NCBI RefSeq assembly: GCF_009496005.1
Contig: NZ_WIBF01000001.1
Location: forward strand, 186,001 to 250,000
Source of the DNA: Tritonibacter litoralis
Lineage (GTDB): Bacteria; Pseudomonadota; Alphaproteobacteria; Rhodobacterales; Rhodobacteraceae
Length of the DNA: 64,000 bases
Direction: 5' to 3'
A program made the translations under genes and the position numbers. The stretch's first letter is position 1; each line of letters begins with the position of its first letter. Below the pieces are notes generated by a model that was given only the letters and a program-made list of their open reading frames with translations, was not told the DNA's origin and searched no databases. Positions 1 through 6,809 of this stretch are shown here, in pieces.

Positions 1-327
1 ATGCTGGACGACGAAGCGCAGGTTCTGGCCGAACAGATCGGTCGTATGCCCGAAGCGCGGATGCTGTTGATGGCGGGTCTGATGCTGGCGGATAAAACTG
101 CCGCAATCGAAGACCGCTTGGCCGGCTTTGACGCGCAAATGGCCGCCAAGGATGCGGAGCTTGCGGCCAAAGATGCTGAACTGCAAGCTCTGCGCGCTGC
201 TCCAGCTCCTGAGCCCGAACGGATTGAAGTTCCGGTTGTCCCACCTCAGGTAAATGAGACTTTGGCGGAATTGGCGGCACGCGCCGAAAGCCTTGCCCAG
301 TCTGTCGAAGAAAAGGCAATAGCGTAA
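1..327 (+). CDS. zapA: Cell division protein ZapA, C-terminal part (5' end outside window)
   Basis: This is the last 108 residues of a ZapA-like protein, which binds FtsZ at midcell and promotes Z-ring bundling. The visible part begins inside the conserved segment MLDDEAQVLAEQIG, followed by the MPEARMLLMAGLMLAD stretch typical of alphaproteobacterial ZapA. After it comes a heptad-rich region with a repeated AAKDAEL motif (about residues 48-63), expected to form the coiled coil, then a Pro/Glu-rich tail. The open frame reaches the window edge and the globular N-terminal part is missing, so the true start lies upstream. A hairpin terminator follows 13 bases after the stop, so this is probably the last gene of its transcript. 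Confidence 0.8.
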   Translation: MLDDEAQVLAEQIGRMPEARMLLMAGLMLADKTAAIEDRLAGFDAQMAAKDAELAAKDAELQALRAAPAPEPERIEVPVVPPQVNETLAELAARAESLAQSVEEKAIA

Positions 328-339
328 TCTGCGAAATCG

Positions 340-367
340 CCGGCCTTTGCTTGAAGGCCGGTTTTTT
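340..367 (+). terminator. Rho-independent terminator of zapA
   Basis: An inverted repeat CCGGCCT / AAGGCCGG with a 7-base loop is followed directly by six T residues. It lies 13 bases after the zapA stop. There is no room for a 6S RNA gene between zapA and this hairpin. Confidence 0.8.
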
Positions 368-545
368 GCTGATGCAGGTGACGCGTGCGTCGAACTGATT
401 CATTGTTCGTCACCAAGCCTGAACAGTTTGCTCGGCAAACAGAAACAATTTGTCCGTTTTAAAATTATTGTTCTTAGCCTGCGGACAGGAATGGCTAAAA
501 CAGGCACAGTTTTCATAAACATCTTTAAGTTGCTGTGCTTCCGCC

Positions 546-560
546 TTAAAGTTAACTTAA
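546..560. promoter_or_regulatory. Putative CtrA binding site upstream of the RTX gene
   Basis: The sequence TTAAAGTTAACTTAA matches the full CtrA consensus TTAA-N7-TTAA exactly and is palindromic. It ends 25 bases before the ATG at 586. That is close to the coding start, so it would either drive a nearly leaderless transcript or repress. The stretch 368-585 is AT-rich and holds no gene I can support; it looks like the promoter region of the RTX gene. Confidence 0.5.
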
Positions 561-585
561 TTGAAACGAAATTTCAGGACGCACA

Positions 586-1515
586 ATGTTTGGATTTGCT
601 ATTTTAGCCACGCTGCTGGTGGGCGGCGCAATAATCGCGCTGGATGACGATGATGACACCTCGGTTGCTCCTGAAGAACCAACCGAACCTGATTTGCGTG
701 AAGACGACAATGTCCCAACGTCAGGCGGCGATCTACTCTCGTTTGGTTCAGAAGATGATCTCGTCGAAGCCCGCCAAGGCGACGATGAAGTACGTGCCGG
801 TGGTGGTGATGACACCGTTCTGGGCGGTCTCGGCGCTGATACGTTGTTTGGCCAAGGCGGCAATGATGATCTGCGCGGCGGGGTTGCAGATGATAATCTC
901 ATTGGTGCAGGTGGCGAAGATACCCTGTCCGGTGATGGCGGACAGGACGCCTTGATTGCCAGTGCCGGGGATGATGTGATCTTCTCTGGCGAAGGCAGCG
1001 ATTTTGCCGTGGGTGGCTCTGGCGCTGATAGTATCTTTGGCGGTGCCGGCAATGATATTCTTTATGGCGGGGAATATGATAGCGAGCCGACAGACGATGA
1101 CATCGAAGCCTTGCGTACTGATGTGGATTCATTTGGTTTGATCGAGACCAATGACAATGCCGCCGACACGTTGAATGGTGGCGACGGTGTTGATGCCTTG
1201 ATCTTGGATGACGGTGATATTGGTCGCGGTGGTGCGGACAGTGACCTGTTTATGCTGTTGGCTGACGAAGAAAACGACGACGCTATTACCATCACCGATT
1301 ATGCCGACGGCGAGGATCAGATCCTTGTGGCCATTCGCGGTGAAGACTCCGGTCTGGAGCAAAACGACTTCACTGTTGTGAATGACGAAGACACAGGCGA
1401 CGCGCTGGTTATGCAAGGCACCGAGGTTTTGGCCCGTGTCGAGGATGCAGGCGAAACCCTGACGGTCGAAGATCTGGCGTTTTCGGTGATCGCGCCGGAC
1501 CCGTCCGCCGCGTAA
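586..1515 (+). CDS. RTX-type calcium-binding repeat protein with N-terminal membrane segment
   Basis: A 309-residue acidic protein with roughly nine glycine/aspartate nonapeptide repeats of the RTX type (GGxGxDxLx; for example GGLGADTLFGQGGNDDL and GGAGNDILYGG, about residues 70-165). RTX repeats fold into a calcium-bound parallel beta-roll. The N terminus is one hydrophobic stretch (residues 2-19) followed at once by five aspartates, which suggests a membrane anchor or uncleaved signal rather than a classical cleaved signal peptide. The C-terminal third (about 190-309) has no repeats. No catalytic domain is visible, so the role is unknown. The start is supported by AGGA about 7 bases before the ATG. 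A CtrA-type box lies just upstream. No type I secretion genes are near. Confidence 0.75.
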   Translation: MFGFAILATLLVGGAIIALDDDDDTSVAPEEPTEPDLREDDNVPTSGGDLLSFGSEDDLVEARQGDDEVRAGGGDDTVLGGLGADTLFGQGGNDDLRGGVADDNLIGAGGEDTLSGDGGQDALIASAGDDVIFSGEGSDFAVGGSGADSIFGGAGNDILYGGEYDSEPTDDDIEALRTDVDSFGLIETNDNAADTLNGGDGVDALILDDGDIGRGGADSDLFMLLADEENDDAITITDYADGEDQILVAIRGEDSGLEQNDFTVVNDEDTGDALVMQGTEVLARVEDAGETLTVEDLAFSVIAPDPSAA

Positions 1516-1533
1516 TTCACGCCCATAAGCGAC

Positions 1534-1568
1534 AAAAAAACCTGCCAGATTTGCGTCTGGCAGGTTTT
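1534..1568. terminator. Bidirectional terminator between the RTX gene and grxD
   Basis: The arms AAAACCTGCCAGA and TCTGGCAGGTTTT flank a short loop. There is an A-run on the left and a T-run on the right, so it can end transcripts from both sides. It lies between two convergent genes. Confidence 0.85.
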
Positions 1569-1588
1569 TGTTTATTTAAACAGTTTGC

Positions 1589-1954
1589 TTAGCCGTTGTT
1601 GGCTTCACGGATCTTGTCTGCTGCGTCTTTGTCAAAGGCAACGTCATTGTCAGCCAGCATGGTGTCCAGTTCGCCGGACAGGGTCATCTCGGTGATGATG
1701 TCACAGCCGCCCACGAACTCACCTTTGACGTAAAGCTGCGGGATGGTCGGCCAATCGGAATAATCCTTGATCCCTTGGCGGATTTCTTCATCGGCCAGAA
1801 CGTTTACGTCGGTGTATTCGACGCCGATATAGTTCAGAACACCAGCTACCCGAGAGGAAAACCCGCATTGCGGCATCTCTTTGGTGCCTTTCATGAACAG
1901 CACTACGGTGTTGTCTTTGACGGTATCATCAATACGCGCGTTTACGTCGGTCAT
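1589..1954 (-). CDS. grxD: Monothiol glutaredoxin, Grx4 family
   Basis: A 121-residue protein with the single-cysteine active site CGFS preceded by MKGTKEMPQ, and the downstream [19 protein letters not shown] block that binds glutathione. These are the hallmarks of Grx4/Grx5-type glutaredoxins, which carry a [2Fe-2S] cluster with glutathione and hand it to acceptor proteins, often as a heterodimer with a BolA protein. A BolA-family gene lies 270 bases upstream on the same strand, matching that partnership. The start is set by GGAGA about 6 bases before the ATG. The ATG overlaps the stop of a small upstream ORF (ATGA), so translation may be coupled. The gene ends before a shared terminator. 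Confidence 0.95.
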   Translation of the reverse strand: MTDVNARIDDTVKDNTVVLFMKGTKEMPQCGFSSRVAGVLNYIGVEYTDVNVLADEEIRQGIKDYSDWPTIPQLYVKGEFVGGCDIITEMTLSGELDTMLADNDVAFDKDAADKIREANNG

Positions 1955-2145
1955 GTTTGTCTCCGTTTCCAGGCGCCGCGGCGCAGTTTTTGTTCAACGC
2001 GCCAAAAGCGTGGTCCGTATTTAAGAAGTTTTCTAAACTCACATATGGGAACAGCAATGATATGCGCAAGGTCCATAATTATCATTGCCCAGTGTAGCAG
2101 TATTTTTGCGATGCCTGCCATGACCAGAACCAAGGCTTCATCCAT
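1951..2145 (-). CDS. Possible small membrane protein between bolA and grxD
   Basis: A 64-residue frame with a hydrophobic N-terminal half (residues about 4-35) and a basic C-terminal tail ([17 protein letters not shown]). Its stop codon overlaps the grxD start as ATGA, and it fills most of the bolA-grxD gap on the same strand. I do not recognise the family. Against it, there is no clear ribosome binding site before its ATG, and the C-terminal part overlaps the grxD leader. It may be a real coupling peptide or simply an open stretch of the grxD leader. Confidence 0.3.
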   Translation of the reverse strand: MDEALVLVMAGIAKILLHWAMIIMDLAHIIAVPICEFRKLLKYGPRFWRVEQKLRRGAWKRRQT

Positions 2146-2225
2146 AAGTGATCACCAGATCACAGCCGGATTGGTTAAAGGCATAACTTACCAAAGGGGC
2201 GATCACGAGCCCGCGATATCCAAGA

Positions 2226-2471
2226 TCAATCCGGCGCCTTGGTGGTCAGGGCCAGCGCGTGCAGTTCGCCATCGGAACCGTCCATCTTGCCTTTGAGCGC
2301 AGCATAGACGGCGCGTTGCTGTTGGACCCGGTTCTTGCCGCGAAAGCTTTCGTCAACAACCATGGCGGACATATGCACGCCGTCATTGCCGCCGACCTGG
2401 ATTTCAGCGTCTGGGAAGGTTTCACGCAAAAGCGCTTCGATTTCATGGGCCTGCATGGGCATTTGGATCAA
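2226..2471 (-). CDS. BolA family protein, IbaG/BolA2 type
   Basis: An 81-residue BolA-like protein. The helix-turn-helix-like KH fold is indicated by the N-terminal segment HEIEALLRETFPDAEI, the central VHMSAMVVDESFRGKNRVQQQR with the conserved FRGK..V.QQR stretch, and the C-terminal LHALALTTKAP signature. BolA proteins bind monothiol glutaredoxins and share an Fe-S cluster through a histidine. The nearby grxD gene supports a joint role in Fe-S delivery. There is a choice of three close methionines at the N terminus (residues 1, 4 and 6). The gene follows the Cys-rich gene on the same strand with a 57-base gap. Confidence 0.9.
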   Translation of the reverse strand: MIQMPMQAHEIEALLRETFPDAEIQVGGNDGVHMSAMVVDESFRGKNRVQQQRAVYAALKGKMDGSDGELHALALTTKAPD

Positions 2472-2528
2472 TGTCCTTCTGTCTGTCTGGGTAAAATGTA
2501 GGGCCGCGCCGGTCGCTCTGCAAGCGGA

Positions 2529-3086
2529 TTAGCGCGCGCGCTGCACATAGGGGGCAAGTTGCGGGATAAACGTGGGCACCTGCGCCAGGGCGTCCTGCAC
2601 CTCGGGCTCTTCAAAGTCCCAGATCGAAGTTGCATCCTCTGGGCAAAGCGCATGCATCAAGGTCAGGCAGGTCTGGCGCTCAGCGTCGGGCATGGGGATG
2701 TTCAGCGCTTCTTTCAGGATCAACAGCGCCTCGTGAATGGGGCGCAGAACCCGCAGGGCGTGGGTCATGTGATGGAGCAGGTCGGGATCTTCGCGCCAGC
2801 TTTCACCGTCAAACAGATCCTGCGTGATCCGCTGACCCGCCCCGGCGCAGGAATAGGCGACGCAGCCCGGAAAGCCACGTTTGCTCAGATTCGCATGGAT
2901 CTGACAGCCGCCTGAGGCGTTTAAATTGGAGCAGGGGTGGTCGGTCGCCTTGTTGATTGCAAACTCTTCCCCCTGATCAAAGGGGTAGGCGAGACAACAG
3001 AGATCGGCACAACGGCTGCAGTCGTGGGCCAGCTCCGGCAAGGCAGGCTGACCCAACTGCATCACATCAGGCAACAGCGGCGGCAA
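2529..3086 (-). CDS. Cysteine-rich protein with a YkgJ-like metal-binding cluster
   Basis: A 185-residue protein whose N-terminal 100 residues hold about eight cysteines ([29 protein letters not shown]), followed by [17 protein letters not shown]. The same pattern occurs as an N-terminal module in some pentapeptide-repeat proteins and resembles YkgJ-type zinc/iron clusters; that is recalled family knowledge, not a search. The C-terminal half is helical with no repeats here. The longest start overlaps the purL 3' end by 20 bases, while the methionine at residue 9 (ATG ending at 3062) would avoid the overlap. Function is unknown. Its place between purL and the bolA/grxD Fe-S genes makes a metal-related role possible. 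Confidence 0.7.
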   Translation of the reverse strand: MPPLLPDVMQLGQPALPELAHDCSRCADLCCLAYPFDQGEEFAINKATDHPCSNLNASGGCQIHANLSKRGFPGCVAYSCAGAGQRITQDLFDGESWREDPDLLHHMTHALRVLRPIHEALLILKEALNIPMPDAERQTCLTLMHALCPEDATSIWDFEEPEVQDALAQVPTFIPQLAPYVQRAR

Positions 3087-5226
3087 AACTGCTGCGGAAT
3101 ATCTCCGCCAGTTCAGCCAACGGCGCTTCTGAGCCGCCGAACTTCACGGTGTCACCGCCAAAGCGGCCCACCGAAATAATTGGAACACCCACTTGACCGG
3201 CAGCCAGCATCAGACCTTCGGCCTGATCAAAGTTACAGGCCACCAGATAGCGCGCCTGATCCTCGCCATACAGGGTCGCCATGTCGCTGGCATCCAGATG
3301 GACACCAACGCCCGCTGCTTCGGCCAATTCAAACGCGGCCAGTGCCAAGCCACCATCGCCCAGGTCGGTGCAGGCTTTGATCAGCGAACGGTTTTCACGG
3401 ATGAACTCACCGTTGCGCTTTTCAGCGTCCAGATCCACGGCAGGCGCGTCGCCCTCTTCGCGGTTGAAGACTTCGGCCAGCAGGGCGGATTGGCCCAGAT
3501 GTCCGGCAGTGTCACCGATCAGAAGGGCCACGTGGCCATCCCGTACTTCACCGATGATCGGCTCTTCGCCTGCGGCCACCAGACCAACAGCGCCGATGGT
3601 TGGGGTTGGCAGGATCGCCTGACCATCCGTTTCATTATAAAGCGACACGTTGCCCGAAACGATTGGCATGTCCAGCGCCGCAACCGCTTCGCCGATGCCT
3701 TTCAGCGCGCCCACGAATTGGCCCATGATTTCGGGCTTTTCCGGGTTGCCAAAGTTCAGGTTGTCTGTGGTTGCCAGCGGTTTCGCGCCAACAGCGGTCA
3801 GGTTGCGATAGGCTTCGGCCACGGCCTGTTTGCCACCCTCAACCGGGTTCGCTTTGACATAGCGCGGGGTCACATCCGAGGTGAACGCCAGTTTCTTGTC
3901 GGTGCCATGAACACGGATCAGACCAGCCGCCGCACCAGGGCGCAGTTGGGTGTCGCCCATGACGGTGGTGTCATATTGTTCATAGACCCATTGTTTGCCC
4001 GCATAGTTCGGCGAAGAGATCAGCGCCTTGAGCCCGTCGATCGGGTCCACTTCGGGCACGTCCCCGACAGGGCCCGCCGCTGGGGTTTCCACCCACGGGC
4101 GATCGTATTCCGGAGCAGACGAGGCCAGTTTTGACAGCGGCAGGTCGGCTTTTACGTCGCCATTGTGCAGGATCAGGAAGCGGTCTTCGGCGATGGTTTC
4201 ACCCACAATGGCGAAATCCAGATCCCATTTCACAAACACAGCCTTTGCTTCGGCTTCCAGTTCCGGTTTCAGAACCATCAGCATGCGTTCCTGAGATTCC
4301 GACAGCATCATCTCATAGGCTGTCATACCCACTTCGCGCTGGGGCACATCTTCGAGGTTCAGTTTGACACCCAGGCCACCTTTGTCGCCCATCTCAACCG
4401 CGGAACAGGTGAGGCCCGCAGCCCCCATGTCCTGGATCGAGATCACAGCGCCGGTCTGCATCAGCTCCAGCGTGGCCTCCATCAGGCGTTTTTCGGTGAA
4501 GGGGTCGCCGACCTGAACAGTGGGGCGCTTTTCCTCGATGGTGTCATCAAATTCCGCCGATGCCATGGTGGCACCGCCCACACCGTCACGACCGGTTTTT
4601 GCGCCCAGATAGACCACCGGCATGCCAACACCCGACGCGGCGGAGTAGAAGATGCCGTCCGTCTTGGCCAGACCCGCCGCAAAGGCGTTGACCAGGCAGT
4701 TGCCATTATAGGCCGGGTGAAAGCGGACTTCGCCGCCGGCGCAAGGCACACCAAAGCAGTTGCCATAACCGCCGATGCCTTCAACCACACCGTTGACCAG
4801 CTGGCGGGTCTTAGGGTGGGACGGCTCGCCAAAGGACAGGGCGTTCATCGACGCAATCGGACGCGCCCCCATAGTGAAGACGTCGCGCAGAATGCCGCCA
4901 ACGCCGGTCGCCGCGCCCTGATAGGGCTCGATATACGACGGGTGGTTGTGGCTTTCCATTTTAAAGACAACCGCATCGCCATCGCCAATATCCACAATGC
5001 CTGCGTTTTCACCCGGACCACAGATCACCTGCGGGCCTTCGGTCGGCAGTGTGCGCAGCCATTTCTTGGACGACTTGTACGAGCAGTGCTCGTTCCACAT
5101 GGCGGAGAAAATGCCAAGCTCAGTGAACGTTGGCTCACGCCCGATGATCTCAAGGATCAGATCGTATTCGTCGGGCTTCAGCCCGTGATTTTCAATCAGT
5201 TCAGGCGTGATCGCTGGTTCCTGCAT
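3067..5226 (-). CDS. purL: Phosphoribosylformylglycinamidine synthase subunit PurL
   Basis: A 719-residue small-type PurL, which converts FGAR, ATP and the ammonia delivered by PurQ into FGAM in purine synthesis. The N-terminal block [20 protein letters not shown] with its active-site histidine, the ATP-binding [20 protein letters not shown] loop, and the second AIRS-like half ([23 protein letters not shown]) are all present. The length fits the PurL subunit that works with separate PurS and PurQ, which are not downstream here. The ATG at 5226 gives the full N terminus. The Cys-rich gene downstream begins inside or next to its 3' end. Confidence 0.97.
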   Translation of the reverse strand: MQEPAITPELIENHGLKPDEYDLILEIIGREPTFTELGIFSAMWNEHCSYKSSKKWLRTLPTEGPQVICGPGENAGIVDIGDGDAVVFKMESHNHPSYIEPYQGAATGVGGILRDVFTMGARPIASMNALSFGEPSHPKTRQLVNGVVEGIGGYGNCFGVPCAGGEVRFHPAYNGNCLVNAFAAGLAKTDGIFYSAASGVGMPVVYLGAKTGRDGVGGATMASAEFDDTIEEKRPTVQVGDPFTEKRLMEATLELMQTGAVISIQDMGAAGLTCSAVEMGDKGGLGVKLNLEDVPQREVGMTAYEMMLSESQERMLMVLKPELEAEAKAVFVKWDLDFAIVGETIAEDRFLILHNGDVKADLPLSKLASSAPEYDRPWVETPAAGPVGDVPEVDPIDGLKALISSPNYAGKQWVYEQYDTTVMGDTQLRPGAAAGLIRVHGTDKKLAFTSDVTPRYVKANPVEGGKQAVAEAYRNLTAVGAKPLATTDNLNFGNPEKPEIMGQFVGALKGIGEAVAALDMPIVSGNVSLYNETDGQAILPTPTIGAVGLVAAGEEPIIGEVRDGHVALLIGDTAGHLGQSALLAEVFNREEGDAPAVDLDAEKRNGEFIRENRSLIKACTDLGDGGLALAAFELAEAAGVGVHLDASDMATLYGEDQARYLVACNFDQAEGLMLAAGQVGVPIISVGRFGGDTVKFGGSEAPLAELAEIFRSSFAAAVA

Positions 5227-5559
5227 TCGTTTCTTCCCGATGGCCGCGTTTGGCCGCCTTTTAGGGCAGCTTGGCCGGTTGGAAAAGCCTAAACAGCATA
5301 GAGGGGTTATATAACAGGTCTTATCCCGTTTTGGTTACATCAACGCAGTTGTTCCAACAGGACGAGTGCACAGCGCGCGTTTTGGCGTTTCACATCATCC
5401 GTCCGGCAAAGAATGGGTGTAATGCGACAAATTCAATCAAACCTGAAATTTTTATGATAAAAAAAGGGGCAGTTGAAAAAAATCGCTTCAAATGAGGTTG
5501 CGGGAACTTGGCTTTTACCGTTGCGCGCGCAAAGCATGGGGCAATCAAGCCAAAAGGCC
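5227..5559. other. Gene-free stretch upstream of purL
   Basis: No convincing gene here. The plus-strand frame at 5271-5495 has no recognisable domain and no good ribosome binding site. The stretch presumably carries the minus-strand purL promoter and leader. I saw no purine riboswitch fold. Confidence 0.5.
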
Positions 5560-5676
5560 AAAAAAAAGGCCGAGCACTAAGCTCGGCCGAAGTCCAACAG
5601 GGAGGTATGAAGGGCGGCGTGTGCCAGCGCCTTCATGAGGTTCATTTAGGGGGTCTCCCGCCCGCCTTCAAGGATT
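5560..5676 (-). ncRNA. Candidate AbcR-like trans-acting small RNA
   Basis: Read on the minus strand, this stretch has small-RNA architecture. There is a hairpin with arms ATGAAGG / CCTTCAT (5607-5636), then an unpaired CU-rich stretch ACCTCCCTG (5598-5606) complementary to ribosome binding sites, then a strong terminator GGCCGAGC / GCTCGGCC (5568-5588) with eight U residues. A promoter-like TTGCGC-N17-TTTATC sits just upstream, predicting an RNA of about 115 bases. AbcR RNAs of Alphaproteobacteria have this size, anti-Shine-Dalgarno loops and a functional link to LsrB/VtlR regulators. An LsrB/VtlR-type gene ends 58 bases upstream on the same strand. Two tiny frames of 19 and 22 codons also fit here and cannot be excluded. 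Confidence 0.6.
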
Positions 5677-5682
5677 AACATC

Positions 5683-5711
5683 GATAAAACACGCAGGGCT
5701 GCCATGCGCAA
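5683..5711 (-). promoter_or_regulatory. Putative promoter of the candidate small RNA
   Basis: On the minus strand TTGCGC (-35, 5711-5706) and TTTATC (-10, 5688-5683) are separated by 17 bases. The predicted start is near 5676. Judged by eye only. Confidence 0.4.
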
Positions 5712-5733
5712 ATTGCATAGCTATTAAGCAGGT

Positions 5734-6639
5734 TTAGAGTTTCCCTAATTCTTTCATGTGCTTGCGATGTTCAATAATTTCACTCTGCACAAAATCGCGG
5801 AATGCTGCGACACGGCGCGAGTGACGTAATTCTTCGGGATAGGCCAGATACACGGGCACTTCGTGAGTCTCTTCTTCGGGCAAGATCTCAACCAAAGCTG
5901 GGAAGTCCTCGGTGACATAGTCTGGCAAGATGCCAATGCCGAGGTCATGCACAACCGCCTGCAGCACGCCGAAGTAGTTGTTTACGTTCAAAACAGACTG
6001 CGGGTTATGGGCCATCAGACGTTTCACCATCAAGGCGGCGGCACCAACCTGCGCCGATTGGGCGTTCTGGCAGATCAGGCGATGATCTTTCATATCCTCG
6101 GCACGCAGTGGAGTTCCGTGTTCCTTCAAATATGTCTCTGACGCATAAAGGCGCATCTGCACCGTCATCAGGCGTTTGCGGATCAAATCGGCCTGACTTG
6201 GTTCTTTCATACGGATGGCGACGTCCGCTTCGCGCATCGGTAGGTCCAACACCCGCTCTTCCAGCATCAGGTCAATGTTGAGACTGGGGTAGACTTCATA
6301 CAGCTTGGTCAGCCGTGGGGCGAGCCACAGGGTGCCAAATCCAAACGCGGTGGTCACGCGCAACTGGCCAAACACCTCTTCGTCGCTGTCACGTATACGG
6401 GCCGATGCCGCATCCAGTCGCTGGCTCATGGCTTTGGTGGCGTCAAACAGCAATTCGCCCTGTTCCGTCAGGATCAATCCACGCGCGTGGCGATGAAATA
6501 AAGTGGCATTTAATTTTTCTTCCAGCGCGCGAATCTGGCGACTGACGGCGGATTGCGACAGGTTCAGCTTGTCACCCGCATGCGTCAGACTGCCGGCGTC
6601 CGCCACTGCGTGGAATATCCTGAGTTTGTCCCAATCCAT
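5734..6639 (-). CDS. LysR-family regulator of the LsrB/VtlR type
   Basis: A 301-residue LysR-type transcriptional regulator. The N-terminal winged helix-turn-helix (residues about 1-60) reads MDWDKLRIFHAVADAG, LSQSAVSRQIRALE and LFHRHARGLILTEQG. This matches, from memory, the LsrB/VtlR regulators of Rhizobiales, which control host interaction, stress responses and the AbcR2 small RNA. The rest is the periplasmic-binding-protein-like effector domain (YLAYPEELRHSRRVAAFRDF near the end). It is divergent from the indolepyruvate oxidoreductase gene, with a T-N11-A palindrome between them. The candidate AbcR-like RNA lies immediately downstream. Effector unknown. Confidence 0.85.
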   Translation of the reverse strand: MDWDKLRIFHAVADAGSLTHAGDKLNLSQSAVSRQIRALEEKLNATLFHRHARGLILTEQGELLFDATKAMSQRLDAASARIRDSDEEVFGQLRVTTAFGFGTLWLAPRLTKLYEVYPSLNIDLMLEERVLDLPMREADVAIRMKEPSQADLIRKRLMTVQMRLYASETYLKEHGTPLRAEDMKDHRLICQNAQSAQVGAAALMVKRLMAHNPQSVLNVNNYFGVLQAVVHDLGIGILPDYVTEDFPALVEILPEEETHEVPVYLAYPEELRHSRRVAAFRDFVQSEIIEHRKHMKELGKL

Positions 6640-6745
6640 TTTTGTGCTCGCCCTTGATTAATTATGCTCATTATAGGTCTAAGACGCGGTGTTTTCCAAA
6701 TTGTGACGGGACGTTCAACGGGTCTGAGGCAAAAAAACACTATTA

Positions 6746-6764
6746 AGGTCAGTAATTGTGACCT
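6746..6764. promoter_or_regulatory. LysR-type operator (T-N11-A palindrome)
   Basis: AGGTCAGTAATTGTGACCT is a perfect 6-base inverted repeat (AGGTCA-N7-TGACCT) containing the LysR T-N11-A motif. It sits between the divergent LysR and indolepyruvate oxidoreductase genes, 45 bases before the latter's ATG. A partial copy, AATTGTGAC, occurs again at 6699-6707. Confidence 0.5.
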
Positions 6765-6809
6765 ACCTTGAGTAAATCAAAGGCAAGCTGATCCAGTGAG
6801 GAGGACTTG

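Noticed and set aside
328-585. 6S RNA gene expected after zapA in many Proteobacteria
   Set aside because: A terminator follows zapA within 13 bases and no 6S-like closing stem is visible in the remaining spacer.
552-1052. Long minus-strand frame opposite the RTX repeats
   Set aside because: Low-complexity Ser/Pro product mirroring the Gly/Asp repeats; no ribosome site or domain.
3193-4134. Long plus-strand frames opposite purL (3193-4134 and 4165-5292)
   Set aside because: Shadows of the purL codon pattern with no recognisable domain; purL itself is certain.
5607-5650. Plus-strand 14-codon peptide after GGGAGGT near 5601
   Set aside because: The ribosome-site-like GGAGGT touches the ATG directly, so spacing is wrong; the sequence is better explained as the small RNA loop on the other strand.
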